From CAZSDU01 sp964605775 (GTDB taxonomy: Bacteria > Bacteroidota > Bacteroidia > Bacteroidales > FEN-979), in contig CAZSDU010000008.1 in the NCBI GenBank assembly GCA_964605775.1, positions 1 through 64,000 of the forward strand: 64,000 nucleotides of DNA. The letters are read 5' to 3'. Position 1 is the first letter of the stretch, and each line of letters begins with the position of its first letter. Both the position numbers and the translations under genes were made by a program. Shown one piece after another: positions 16,319 through 25,343 of this stretch. The notes beneath the pieces are model-generated. The model worked only from the letters and a program-made list of their open reading frames with translations, had not been told where the DNA came from and did not search any database.

Positions 16319-17671
16319 TTGAAAGCTTTGTCTGCTTCCCCTTCTCTTTCGCTGGCTACCTGCATATTGTTGCTGCTGGTATTATTTTCCTGTAAAAAAG
16401 ATCCCTATGAAATTGGGATTGACCTGCTTCCGCCCAGCGACACCCTTCATGTCCTTACGACGGATACCTGTACAGTCGTTGCTTTTTCTGTTGGTCAGGA
16501 TTCCATCCGTACCGATGAGGCTACCAGTCTTGCCCTTGGCAGTATGCTCGATCCTGTTTTCGGAAAAACTACAGCCAGTTTTTATACCCAGCTCAGACTT
16601 TCCTCTGAGGGTGTTGATTTTGGAAAAAATCCTATTCTTGATTCCCTGGTTTTATGTTTATATTATAATGGTTATTATGGGGATACTTCCACCCTTCAGC
16701 ATGTCAAAGTCTATGAACTAAGCCAGGACCTTGAAATTGACAGTGGTTATTATTCCAATCAATCTGCTGCCACCTACGGCAATTTACTGGCAAATATGAA
16801 TTTTATTCCCCGCCCAACAGACAGTGTTACGGTTTTTGGGAAAAAAGTAAGGTCTCACCTTCGCATTAATCTTTCAAAAATAACCAGTTACTTCGGCAAT
16901 AAACTGCTCTATGCACCTGAAACTGTTTTGGATGAAAATTCAAGCTTCCTAAAGTTTATGAAAGGATTGTACCTCGAAGCCGGTCCAACCAGCTATAAAG
17001 GTTCCCTGCTGAATTTTACCACTGGCGACGGAACCTCACGGATGACAATGTATTTCCATGACGGCGATGATCCTGAAAATGATTCCCTGAGCTATGATTT
17101 TCTGCTGAATGACCAATGCGCCCGTTTTACCCATATTGATCACCATGGTTACCTGGATGCCAGCCCGGAGTTGAAACGCCAGATCCTATCACACGATTCC
17201 GCTCAGGGAGCCCATCAGCTTTTTCTTCAGGGCCTTGCCGGAGTAAGAATCAAAGTGAAATTCCCCTATATGAAAAATTTCGCCAAAGATCATCTTATTG
17301 CCCTTAATGATGCTGTACTGATGTTTAAAAACCCCGATCCCGATACCACCCTTTCTCCCCCTCCCACCCTCAACCTTGTCCGACAGGATAGCATCGGTCG
17401 TATAGCCTTCCTGAAAGATGAAAATGAAGGAAGCGGTTATTTCGGTGGCACTTATAATTCTTCCACCCGTACCTATTTTTTCAGGATCACTCAGCACCTT
17501 CAAAAAGTAATGCTGGGAAGCTATACCAACAGTTTTGACCTCTACATTCTGGTCAATAATCCTACCAAAAAAGAACTCATTCCAGACCGCGTCGTGATCA
17601 ACGGCACCCAGATTATTCCCGGCTCAGAGGAAGGACGTTTTAAACTTAAGCTGACCTATACCAAACTCTGA
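16319..17671 (+). CDS. DUF4270 lipoprotein
   Basis: 450 residues with a TTG start (a stop codon lies 27 bases upstream in frame, with no ATG between). The lipobox is LFSCKKD, with Cys25. The mature protein opens YEIGIDLLPPSDTL, the family opening, and has long beta-rich repeats (DSLVLCLYYNGYYGD). DUF4270 proteins are surface or outer-membrane lipoproteins of unknown role, common in Bacteroidota and typically next to a short glycogen-synthase-like gene and glmS, as seen here. The C-terminal KLKLTYTKL suggests a beta-strand end. Confidence 0.88.
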   Translation: MKALSASPSLSLATCILLLLVLFSCKKDPYEIGIDLLPPSDTLHVLTTDTCTVVAFSVGQDSIRTDEATSLALGSMLDPVFGKTTASFYTQLRLSSEGVDFGKNPILDSLVLCLYYNGYYGDTSTLQHVKVYELSQDLEIDSGYYSNQSAATYGNLLANMNFIPRPTDSVTVFGKKVRSHLRINLSKITSYFGNKLLYAPETVLDENSSFLKFMKGLYLEAGPTSYKGSLLNFTTGDGTSRMTMYFHDGDDPENDSLSYDFLLNDQCARFTHIDHHGYLDASPELKRQILSHDSAQGAHQLFLQGLAGVRIKVKFPYMKNFAKDHLIALNDAVLMFKNPDPDTTLSPPPTLNLVRQDSIGRIAFLKDENEGSGYFGGTYNSSTRTYFFRITQHLQKVMLGSYTNSFDLYILVNNPTKKELIPDRVVINGTQIIPGSEEGRFKLKLTYTKL

Positions 17672-17681
17672 TTCTTTTTAC

Positions 17682-17689
17682 TAATTTTG
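17682..17689 (+). promoter_or_regulatory. Possible -7 element upstream of glmS
   Basis: TAATTTTG fits TAnnTTTG, 18 bases before ATG 17708. It could allow glmS transcription apart from the upstream genes. No -33 box is clear. Confidence 0.4.
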
Positions 17690-17707
17690 GTTCCCAAATA
17701 AAAAAAT

Positions 17708-19546
17708 ATGTGCGGAATTGTTGCTTATCTCGGACCCAGAGAGGCATATCCAATCCTGATCAAAGGATTACACCGATTGGAATATCGTGGATACGACAGC
17801 GCAGGTATTTGCCTGCTTAACGATGGTTTACATGTTTATAAATGTAAAGGGAAAGTCTCGGACCTTGAAACGCATCTCATCGGGAAAAACCTTACCGGTA
17901 CCGTGGGGATGGCCCATACACGATGGGCTACTCATGGTGAACCCAATACGATCAATGCCCATCCGCATTTTTCACAGAATAAAACGCTGGCGCTGATCCA
18001 TAACGGCATCATTGAGAATTATGCCGTATTACGCAGTGAGTTGAAAAACAGGGGTTATGTTTTCACTAGTGATACGGATACAGAAGTCCTGGTACATCTG
18101 ATCGAAGACATCAAAGTAAACGAAAAAGTCCCCGTTGAAGAAGCGGTTAGGATTGCCCTGAACCAGGTCGTCGGAGCCTATGCCATCGTAGTGATTTCCA
18201 AGGCAAGTCCCAATAAAATCATTGCTGCCCGTAAGGGTAGTCCCATGGTCATCGGAATAGGTCAGGATGAATTCTTTATCGCTTCTGATGCCACCCCTAT
18301 TGTTGAATATACCGATGATGTGGTATTCATGAACGACAAGGAAATTGCCATCATTGAAAGAGGCAAAGACCTGAAAATTAAAACCATCAAGAACAAAGAA
18401 AAGACACCCTACATCCAGAAACTTGAAATGAGTCTTGGAGAAATTGAAAAAGGCGGGTATTCCCATTTCATGTTAAAGGAAATTTTTGAACAACCCCGTT
18501 CCATCCAGGATAGTATGCGCGGCCGTCTGCATATTGACCATGGGATTGTAACCCTGGGCGGGATTCGTGATTACGAGCAGAAAATCGTCAATGCCGAGAG
18601 AATCATTATCACTGCCTGCGGTACCTCATGGCACGCCGGGATGGTCGGCGAATACCTTATCGAAGATTTAGCCCGTATTCCCGTAGAAGTTGAATATTCA
18701 TCCGAATTCCGCTACCGCAACCCGGTCATTTACGAAAACGATGTGGTGATTGCCATATCCCAATCCGGAGAAACTGCCGATACCCTTGCCGCCATTCACC
18801 TGGCTAAAAGTAAAGGGGCCACGGTTCTCGGGATTTGCAATGTTGTTGGTTCTTCCATCGCCCGGGCCACTCATGCCGGAATATATACCCATGCCGGGCC
18901 TGAAATCGGAGTGGCATCTACCAAAGCATTCACTGCCCAGGTTGCAGTGCTGACACTTTTGGGATTATTGATTGCTCAAAATAAGGGAAGTATTCCCCAA
19001 TCCCAGATCAACAAATTAATTTTTGCCCTGGACGGAATCCCGGCTAAAGTCAAAAAAATATTGGCGCTAAATGAAAAAATAAAGGATATTGCTCACATTT
19101 ATAAAGACGTGAAAAACTCCTTGTACCTGGGAAGGGGTTACAACTTCCCGGTTGCCCTTGAAGGCGCCCTGAAATTAAAAGAAATCTCCTATATCCATGC
19201 CGAAGGTTACCCGGCTGCTGAAATGAAACATGGGCCCATCGCCCTGATTGATGAATATATGCCGGTGGTATTTATCGCCACAAAACGAGGCATCTACGAA
19301 AAAGTGATCACCAATATTGAAGAAGTCAAGGCCAGAAAAGGAAAAATCATCGCCATCATCACAAAAGGGGATGAAACCATGAAACAACTTGCCGATCACT
19401 ACATCGAAATACCCGATACGGAAGAAATGCTCGTCCCCTTGCTTGCAACCATTCCGCTTCAACTTTTGTCTTACCATATTGCCGTCATGCGTAACTGTAA
19501 TGTTGATCAACCAAGAAATCTTGCCAAGTCGGTAACGGTGGAATGA
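17708..19546 (+). CDS. glmS: Glucosamine-fructose-6-phosphate aminotransferase (isomerizing)
   Basis: 612 residues, full length. It makes glucosamine-6-phosphate from fructose-6-phosphate and glutamine, the entry to peptidoglycan and LPS amino sugars. The N-terminal Ntn glutaminase begins with Cys2 (MCGIVAYLG) and has HTRWATHG and HNGIIENY; two SIS sugar-isomerase domains follow (TACGTSWHA ... SQSGETADT; GRGYNFPVALEGALKLKE), and the end PRNLAKSVTVE is the family signature. Assignment is secure. Confidence 0.98.
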   Translation: MCGIVAYLGPREAYPILIKGLHRLEYRGYDSAGICLLNDGLHVYKCKGKVSDLETHLIGKNLTGTVGMAHTRWATHGEPNTINAHPHFSQNKTLALIHNGIIENYAVLRSELKNRGYVFTSDTDTEVLVHLIEDIKVNEKVPVEEAVRIALNQVVGAYAIVVISKASPNKIIAARKGSPMVIGIGQDEFFIASDATPIVEYTDDVVFMNDKEIAIIERGKDLKIKTIKNKEKTPYIQKLEMSLGEIEKGGYSHFMLKEIFEQPRSIQDSMRGRLHIDHGIVTLGGIRDYEQKIVNAERIIITACGTSWHAGMVGEYLIEDLARIPVEVEYSSEFRYRNPVIYENDVVIAISQSGETADTLAAIHLAKSKGATVLGICNVVGSSIARATHAGIYTHAGPEIGVASTKAFTAQVAVLTLLGLLIAQNKGSIPQSQINKLIFALDGIPAKVKKILALNEKIKDIAHIYKDVKNSLYLGRGYNFPVALEGALKLKEISYIHAEGYPAAEMKHGPIALIDEYMPVVFIATKRGIYEKVITNIEEVKARKGKIIAIITKGDETMKQLADHYIEIPDTEEMLVPLLATIPLQLLSYHIAVMRNCNVDQPRNLAKSVTVE

Positions 19547-19554
19547 TTTTATTA

Positions 19555-19562
19555 TATATTTG
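19555..19562 (+). promoter_or_regulatory. -7 element before the PorT-like gene
   Basis: TATATTTG fits TAnnTTTG and lies 34 bases before ATG 19597. Confidence 0.5.
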
Positions 19563-19596
19563 TCGTCAATTATATCACAAAACCTAGCCCGGGGAT

Positions 19597-20208
19597 ATGA
19601 GAAGGACAATCATACTATTCATCATTGCTTTTTTCATTAGCAATATCCACGCTCAGCAAAGGCCGTATAAATTTGGCATTAAGGGGGGCATTAATTACAT
19701 CCATCTGGAAAATTACGGAAAAGGATTCTACTCCGACTTTGATGCAAAGCCCGGCTGGAGTGTCGGCGCCTTGTTTCAATACACCTGGGGTGGCTTTTTA
19801 AATTACTCCATCGTCCCGGAAATTCTTTTTACCGAATCAAAAACTGATGTAGACCTGCTTTACATTACAGATTGTATGTCAACAATTCAAACCATTGATA
19901 TTCCAATTAGTTTTAAGTTGGGGCTTCAGTTAAGTAAAATCTTCAAACCCTATATCCTGGGAAATGTTTATGGATCATTGATGGTCAACCATCATGGGGA
20001 TTTTTTTGAAATGCTTGATATCGACTCCACTTCAACCTCAGCCAAATTAAATAAATTATTTTTCGGGGTGGGAGCCGGAATGGGGTTTGATCTTTGGAAA
20101 TTCCAATTGGAAGGAAGATACCGATGGAATTTGAACAGGATCAAAACCGATGACTATTCAGCCCTGAAACAAATGGGACTGGAATTTTCTTGTGCTTTTC
20201 TTTTTTAA
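19597..20208 (+). CDS. PorT-like outer-membrane beta-barrel protein
   Basis: 203 residues with a signal peptide ending ISNIHAQQ. The mature chain starts with the PorT-family pattern YKFGIKGGINYIHL and continues GWSVGALFQY, SIVPEILFTES and FKLGLQLSKIFKPYILGN, each matching strands of the OMP_b-brl_2 family, ending LEFSCAFLF. It is likely a small 8-strand outer-membrane barrel. The role is unknown; the family includes PorT of the type IX secretion system, but this short form is more generic. Confidence 0.85.
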   Translation: MRRTIILFIIAFFISNIHAQQRPYKFGIKGGINYIHLENYGKGFYSDFDAKPGWSVGALFQYTWGGFLNYSIVPEILFTESKTDVDLLYITDCMSTIQTIDIPISFKLGLQLSKIFKPYILGNVYGSLMVNHHGDFFEMLDIDSTSTSAKLNKLFFGVGAGMGFDLWKFQLEGRYRWNLNRIKTDDYSALKQMGLEFSCAFLF

Positions 20209-20229
20209 TTAAAAAACATCAGCCGGACT

Positions 20230-21423
20230 ATGAAAAAGTTGCTGTTTTATTGCCTTATCATCCTTGCTTTCAATTCCTGCAAGAAAGAACCCCTGACAGA
20301 TTTTCTCTTTCTGGTCAAAGTTGAAAAAGTTGAAGTCATTGATAAATACACCCTGGCAAGCAGACTGAAACAAAACCCAAATTCCACACTGTACAAAGCT
20401 TTACCGAATAAAAAAATCAAGATCGTTTCAATCATTTATAATACCGTGGGGCCTGAGGGAGATCCGATACTGGCCTCGGGAGCAATATTTTTTCCAGCTA
20501 CAGACGCGGGATATGAACGATCTGGAACCATTTTAGGGGTTCATTATACCTACGGGGCAGATTTCGAGGTGCCATCGCAGAAAATGGCTGTAACGGAAGG
20601 TCTTTTCTCACTGTTTGGTTATGCCGTAGTAGCCCCCGATTATATCGGATATGGGGCTTCCAGAGATAAGGTCCATCCTTATTATGATGTGGTATCTACA
20701 GGACAAGCCTCAGCTGATATGCTCTTAGCGGCAAAAGAATATTTTGCCTCCATCAGCCGAAAAATGTCTCATAAAATAACCGTAATGGGATATTCTCAGG
20801 GCGGTCAGGCTTCTCTTTGTTTTCTCAGATTTGTTGAAACAGAGCCTTTATATCAGGATGCGTTTGTGATAGACCAGGTATTCGCCGGTGGCGGCGCTTA
20901 TGATCTGATAAAATCATATGATACTTTCGTGGAAAAAGATTATAGCAGCCAACCCGTTACCATTCCTCTTTTAGTTCTGGGACTCAATTATGGAGAAAAC
21001 CTGAACCTGGATCTTAAAAAAATGTTCGCTGAACCACTTTATTCTCATTATAAGGAATGGATTTTATCAAAAAAATATACGACTGATGAAGTTACTGCCA
21101 TGATGGGGGAAACAAAACTTACCAAAATTATGGCCCCTGAAGCTTTTGACAGATCAAACCCTAATACCAAAAAGTTTATCAATGCATTAAAAATCAATAG
21201 TTTAATTGTTTACGGGAAAGTGACAACCTGGACTCCCAAAGCAAAAATCACTTTATTGCATGCCACTGACGATACCATTGTGCCTTATGAGAATACGGAA
21301 AGCGCCTATAAAGCATTCCTGGCAGCCGGCTGTAAGGTGACCAAACATGATATCCCAAACAAGGATCATAAAGAAGCTGGCCAGGATTTTTATACTTACT
21401 GTATGCTGCATTTACTGATATAA
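20230..21423 (+). CDS. Lipoprotein alpha/beta hydrolase
   Basis: 397 residues with a lipobox FNSCKKE (Cys17). The alpha/beta-hydrolase core is complete: nucleophile elbow GYSQGG with Ser189, acid Asp347/348 in HATDDTIVP and His380 in NKDHKEAG. The segment YAVVAPDYIGYGASRD is like secreted lipases and prolyl-peptidase-type hydrolases. It is probably an exported, membrane-anchored esterase or lipase. It shares its strand with barrel proteins on both sides (21-base gap before, 11 bases after). Confidence 0.88.
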   Translation: MKKLLFYCLIILAFNSCKKEPLTDFLFLVKVEKVEVIDKYTLASRLKQNPNSTLYKALPNKKIKIVSIIYNTVGPEGDPILASGAIFFPATDAGYERSGTILGVHYTYGADFEVPSQKMAVTEGLFSLFGYAVVAPDYIGYGASRDKVHPYYDVVSTGQASADMLLAAKEYFASISRKMSHKITVMGYSQGGQASLCFLRFVETEPLYQDAFVIDQVFAGGGAYDLIKSYDTFVEKDYSSQPVTIPLLVLGLNYGENLNLDLKKMFAEPLYSHYKEWILSKKYTTDEVTAMMGETKLTKIMAPEAFDRSNPNTKKFINALKINSLIVYGKVTTWTPKAKITLLHATDDTIVPYENTESAYKAFLAAGCKVTKHDIPNKDHKEAGQDFYTYCMLHLLI

Positions 21424-21434
21424 TAGTTTCCGGA

Positions 21435-21941
21435 ATGAAGCCTAAAATAACCATTTTGATATTGATGTTGAGTCCCCTGATACTAAGCGCTCAACATAAA
21501 TCATACGCAAAACATAACAAAGGGTACTTCTTTGATGTAGGGATGGCTTTGGGGGCTACATTCCCTAGAAATAATGATCCCAAAGCAATCTTGGAGGTTT
21601 ATACAACTCACGGCTACCAGTTTTCCAATACCTTTTCTTTGGGAGCAGGTCTTTCAACATACAATACGGAGAACATTACCGTTTATGTTCAATTCCGGTT
21701 CAATTTGCGTGATATCAACGAAACCAAAACCCATTATACCTATATTGCGCTGAGGGGAGGTTATTCGTGGAGCACCTGGACGGGTGACACCTGGGGAGAT
21801 GACAAAGGGCCGGTTGTTGATCCTCGTTTTGGTTGGTCATTTTATACTAAACAAGCCAATTTACGATGGTCAGTGTTTGTGGCTCCCAGTTTCTATCAAT
21901 TCCATTTTATTCCAAAAGCAGGATTAGCCTTTGAATTTTAG
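21435..21941 (+). CDS. Small outer-membrane beta-barrel protein
   Basis: 168 residues with a signal peptide (ILILMLSPLILSAQ). The mature part alternates aromatic and glycine-rich strands (YFFDVGMALGATFP, FSLGAGLSTYN, ITVYVQFRFNLRD, YTYIALRGGYSW) and ends KAGLAFEF, with a terminal Phe as expected for BAM substrates. No more specific family is recognised. It follows the lipoprotein hydrolase by 11 bases, so they probably share a transcript. Confidence 0.75.
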   Translation: MKPKITILILMLSPLILSAQHKSYAKHNKGYFFDVGMALGATFPRNNDPKAILEVYTTHGYQFSNTFSLGAGLSTYNTENITVYVQFRFNLRDINETKTHYTYIALRGGYSWSTWTGDTWGDDKGPVVDPRFGWSFYTKQANLRWSVFVAPSFYQFHFIPKAGLAFEF

Positions 21942-21964
21942 GCAGAATGGTCATCGTACCTGAC

Positions 21965-21987
21965 CCCCTCTTTACTGTTAGAGAGGG
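21965..21987. repeat. Dispersed palindrome copy 2, between convergent genes
   Basis: CCCTCTTTA (21966-21974) pairs with TTAGAGAGGG-type bases 21979-21987 around loop CTGT, with one G-T pair. It resembles the palindrome at 5828-5851 (CCCCTCCCTA CTGG TAGGGAGGGG). Lying between the stops at 21941 and 22006, it may terminate both genes. Confidence 0.55.
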
Positions 21988-22005
21988 AGCCAGAGATTGT
22001 TCCTA

Positions 22006-22581
22006 CTAGAATCGGCCGGCAACACTTCCCCAGTCAACCAACTTCCAGAAATCAGCAATATAATCAGGACGTACATTTTGCTTATCCAGATAATAGGCAT
22101 GCTCCCACACATCGCAGGTAAGCAGTGGTTTTACTCCATGTTTCATGGGATTACCGGCATTGCTTTCCTGGATAATTTCCAGACTTCCATCCTGCTTTTT
22201 TACAAGCCAGGCCCAACCGCTGCCAAATAAAGTGGCAGCAGCATTGGAAAATTTTTCCTTGAACTCGGCAAAAGAGCCGAACTGCTTGACAATGGCATCA
22301 GCAAGAGCACCTGTAGCCTCCCCTCCGGCTCCGGGTTTTAAACAGTTCCAGTAGAAAGTATGGTTCCAGACCTGGGCACCATTATTGAAAATTCCACCCC
22401 CTGCTTTCATTACAATATCCTCCAGACTGGCATTTTCAAATTCCGTTCCGGGAATCAACTTGTTCAGGTTGTTAACATAAGCAAGATGATGCTTACTATA
22501 ATGAAACTCAATCGTACGTTTCGAAATATAGGGTTCCAATGCATCCAATGCAAAGGGTAATTTGGGCAATTCGTGTATCAT
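22006..22581 (-). CDS. sodB: Superoxide dismutase, Fe type
   Basis: 191 residues. It dismutates superoxide in the cytosol. Metal ligands: His27 in EFHYSKHHLAY, His in VWNHTFYW, and Asp and His in TCDVWEHAYYLD. Glutamine in GAQVWNHTFYW and the FGSGWAWL segment are typical for Fe or cambialistic enzymes. It stands alone with its own promoter (22614-22645). Anaerobic Bacteroidota commonly keep this enzyme for oxygen stress. Confidence 0.97.
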   Translation of the reverse strand: MIHELPKLPFALDALEPYISKRTIEFHYSKHHLAYVNNLNKLIPGTEFENASLEDIVMKAGGGIFNNGAQVWNHTFYWNCLKPGAGGEATGALADAIVKQFGSFAEFKEKFSNAAATLFGSGWAWLVKKQDGSLEIIQESNAGNPMKHGVKPLLTCDVWEHAYYLDKQNVRPDYIADFWKLVDWGSVAGRF

Positions 22582-22613
22582 AATGATGGCTTTTTAAATG
22601 GTTAATCAAGAAT

Positions 22614-22645
22614 CAAAGATAAGAAAAAAGTGACAAAGTAACAAA
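22614..22645 (-). promoter_or_regulatory. Promoter of the superoxide dismutase gene
   Basis: On the minus strand, TTTG (22645-22642), exactly 20 bases, then TATCTTTG (22621-22614). This fits the Bacteroidota consensus TTTG-N19-21-TAnnTTTG very well. The -33 box is supplied by an 8-base tandem repeat. Confidence 0.8.
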
Positions 22646-22660
22646 GTAACAGAGTAAGCA
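22631..22660. repeat. Imperfect 8-base tandem repeat
   Basis: Units TGACAAAG, TAACAAAG, TAACAGAG and TAAGCAGAG follow each other. The first two place TTTG boxes on the minus strand 12 and 20 bases from the sodB -7 element, so unit number would set promoter spacing. Confidence 0.55.
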
Positions 22661-22670
22661 GAGATATCGC

Positions 22671-24263
22671 CTATCTCATTTCGCCTATCGCTTTAATAAA
22701 TGCAGGATCTATCGTATTTAGGATAGGATAGAACCCTTCATTATCCAGAATATTCCGTCCGATATAGGCTTTGAGCAGAATTCTGATGTCATGATCAGAT
22801 TTTTGGGGGATTTGAAGCGGCCGTTTTACACCTTTTCTTTCGGCATATTTGACAAAATCCGAAAAGACAGCATCCGTAATGGCAAATCCCTGGGCAAATT
22901 GATCAATATCTCTGAATCGCAGCAATTGCTGACGATAGCGATCCGTATAATCAAACGCAAACTGATAAACCAAACCTTTGTTGGATACGGTGTTATAATA
23001 TCGCAAAGCACTGTCTTTTTCAATGGGTATAAAAATATCTGGCATAATTCCTCCGCCCCCGTAAACCGTTTTCCCATTGGGTGTTGTATATTTTAAAGAG
23101 TCGGGAAATTTAATACTATCTTCATTCTCCAGTTCGCCGTTGAGGATACGTTGGTAAAAATCATTATAATAAATCTCGAGGCCATTTTTATAAGAGCGTT
23201 GTATACAACGTCCGACAGGAGTGTAGTATCGGGCGACCGTTAACCTGATCGCACTTCCATCTTTAAAATTATGTTGTTCCTGAACCAAGCCCTTACCAAA
23301 CGAACGCCGGCCCAGAATCAACCCGCGATCATTGTCCTGAATGGCACCGGCAAGTATTTCAGAGGCCGAAGCAGAACCCTCATCAATCATGATGATTAAT
23401 TTTCCTGATTCGAATAAGCCTTCTCTCCTTGCATAAGCCATTTCCCTGGGATGATGCATCCCCTCAGTATAAACGATCAGTCTTCCCTTGGGAAGAAATT
23501 CATCGGCTACATCTATGGCCGCCTGAAGATAGCCTCCTCCATTCCCCCTCAAATCAAGAATCAGTTTTGTCATCCCCTCCGACAGCAAGGTTTCCAAAGC
23601 ATGATGCACTTCATCTGAAGTTGTGGCAGAAAAATTATTGAGACGGATATATCCGATACCAGCATCCGCCATATAGGCGATATCCATGCTGTAGGTCGGG
23701 ATCACATCACGGATAATCTTGAAATCCAGCAGTCCGGAGACCCCCCTACGAAAAATGCTGACATTGACTTCCGTCCCTTTGGGACCCTTAAGCCTTCGCA
23801 TCACATCTTTGTTTAAAATTTTTATTCCGGCCACCTTTGTCCCGTCAATTTTTACAATTCTGTCGCCCGCCCTGATCCCGACTTTTTCTGAGGGACCTCC
23901 GGAAATAGGTAAAATCACAGTAACCGTATCGTTTTCTATTCTGAACTGAACACCAATCCCTTCAAAACTACCCAGAAGTGGATCAGTTGCTTCATGAAAT
24001 TCTTCAGGGGATATATAGGCGGAATGCGGATCAAGTGCTTGCAATAGCCCATTGATTGCCTTTCCCTCTAAAATATCCCAGCTCAGGGTATCTACATAGT
24101 TCTTTTCAACGTAATGAAGGACTTCATTCACTTTGTCATTCTTGGCTGGCATTCCACAGAAATTTCCGTTGCGGTTTCCCAGCCATAAACCCAGGAGAAC
24201 ACCAAAAATAAGTACCATCGAAAACCAGACAGGAAGAAATGGATTTTGTTTTTTGTTTTCCAT
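22671..24263 (-). CDS. C-terminal processing peptidase, S41 family
   Basis: 530 residues. A membrane anchor (residues about 12-30, WFSMVLIFGVLLGLWLGN) is followed by the CTP N-terminal helix (ALDPHSAYISPEEF), a PDZ domain (about 95-165, IRAGDRIVKIDGTKV) and the protease core. The Ser/Lys dyad lies in DEGSASASEILAGA and GRRSFGKGLVQ; LILDLRGNGGGYL is also typical. It cleaves periplasmic proteins at their C-termini, as Prc/CtpA do in envelope maintenance. It stands between sodB and a divergent hydrolase. Confidence 0.95.
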   Translation of the reverse strand: MENKKQNPFLPVWFSMVLIFGVLLGLWLGNRNGNFCGMPAKNDKVNEVLHYVEKNYVDTLSWDILEGKAINGLLQALDPHSAYISPEEFHEATDPLLGSFEGIGVQFRIENDTVTVILPISGGPSEKVGIRAGDRIVKIDGTKVAGIKILNKDVMRRLKGPKGTEVNVSIFRRGVSGLLDFKIIRDVIPTYSMDIAYMADAGIGYIRLNNFSATTSDEVHHALETLLSEGMTKLILDLRGNGGGYLQAAIDVADEFLPKGRLIVYTEGMHHPREMAYARREGLFESGKLIIMIDEGSASASEILAGAIQDNDRGLILGRRSFGKGLVQEQHNFKDGSAIRLTVARYYTPVGRCIQRSYKNGLEIYYNDFYQRILNGELENEDSIKFPDSLKYTTPNGKTVYGGGGIMPDIFIPIEKDSALRYYNTVSNKGLVYQFAFDYTDRYRQQLLRFRDIDQFAQGFAITDAVFSDFVKYAERKGVKRPLQIPQKSDHDIRILLKAYIGRNILDNEGFYPILNTIDPAFIKAIGEMR

Positions 24264-24358
24264 GGATATGATATCTGTGAATATTCGTTATAAAACGTAA
24301 ATTTACAGATTTCGTATAAAGAAAATTCGGATTTTTGCTGAATTGAATTCAAAAAACG

Positions 24359-25333
24359 ATGAAACAATTCTATTTTCAACTATTTATTTTCTGTTGCTTT
24401 TTGACTGAAGCCGTTTGCTCATCTCATCTCTCTGTCCCCGGTTCACGGATTCCAGTTAAACCTTATGAAAACAGTCACTTTGCCATAGTTGATTCGGTAA
24501 GCATTCATTACCGTATCTGGAATGATACGCTCTCACACCCAAGAGGCAAGGTAATTCTGATTCATGGTTTTTGTGGCTCAACATTTTGCTGGAGAAACAA
24601 CTTTGATGCCCTGGTAGCTGCAAACTATAAAATCATTGCCATTGATCTCCCGGGATTTGGATACAGTCAGCGATCACCAGCCCTGAACCAGTCACAAAGC
24701 AACAGGGGAAGATTATTATGGGGTTTGCTTGCACAAATCGACGGGAATGATAGCACCAAGTGGAATATTGTCGGACATTCGATGGGTGGCGGCACCGCCG
24801 AAGCCATGGCATTGATGAACTTGAAACAAACGCAAAGCCTTACCATTCTTGACGGCATGATTTTCATTAAGAATGATAATGTTAACCTGACGGTGGTCGG
24901 ACTAGTCAACCAACCCCTGTATAAAAAATTATTACTTTCCTATACCGAGCACACTTACCTGTCATTTAAAAACTTCAGGAGAGAACTAAAAAAAACCTAT
25001 GGTTTTCTTCCTGACACCCTAACCGTGAACGGATATCTGGAACCATTGAAGATTGATGGCTCAGCGGAAACCGTTGTTAACCTCCTTGCCAATTCCAAGG
25101 AAATACAACAACTGAATGCAGAGCATTTAAAAAACATCCCTGTAATGGTCATTTGGGGTAAAAAGGACCGGACCATACGCCTGAGTACCGGAAAAAAACT
25201 AAAACGGATCGTCCCCTCAATAGATCTGAGAGTTATCTCTTCCGCTCATCATATGGCCATGGAAACACACCCTGAAGAGTTCAACCGTTTATTGATTGAG
25301 TTTCTGGATAAAAATAATAAACAAGCGAAATAG
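24359..25333 (+). CDS. Exported alpha/beta hydrolase
   Basis: 324 residues with a probable N-terminal signal (QLFIFCCFLTEAVCSS). The core is canonical: HGFCGSTFCW oxyanion loop, nucleophile Ser141 in GHSMGGG, and a late His in SAHHMAMETHPEEF. VMVIWGKKDRTI supplies the likely acid. It resembles small esterase/lipase or C-C hydrolase families; substrate unknown. It is divergent from the CTP protease gene, 95 bases apart. Confidence 0.85.
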   Translation: MKQFYFQLFIFCCFLTEAVCSSHLSVPGSRIPVKPYENSHFAIVDSVSIHYRIWNDTLSHPRGKVILIHGFCGSTFCWRNNFDALVAANYKIIAIDLPGFGYSQRSPALNQSQSNRGRLLWGLLAQIDGNDSTKWNIVGHSMGGGTAEAMALMNLKQTQSLTILDGMIFIKNDNVNLTVVGLVNQPLYKKLLLSYTEHTYLSFKNFRRELKKTYGFLPDTLTVNGYLEPLKIDGSAETVVNLLANSKEIQQLNAEHLKNIPVMVIWGKKDRTIRLSTGKKLKRIVPSIDLRVISSAHHMAMETHPEEFNRLLIEFLDKNNKQAK

Positions 25334-25343
25334 TCATTAAAGG

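Noticed and set aside
18029..18466. 145-codon minus-strand frame in glmS
   Set aside because: Antisense shadow of a conserved gene.
22660..22690. Repeat GATATCGCCTATCTC/TTCGCCTATCG as a CRISPR-like start
   Set aside because: Only two imperfect copies, no regular spacers, and it runs into the protease stop region.
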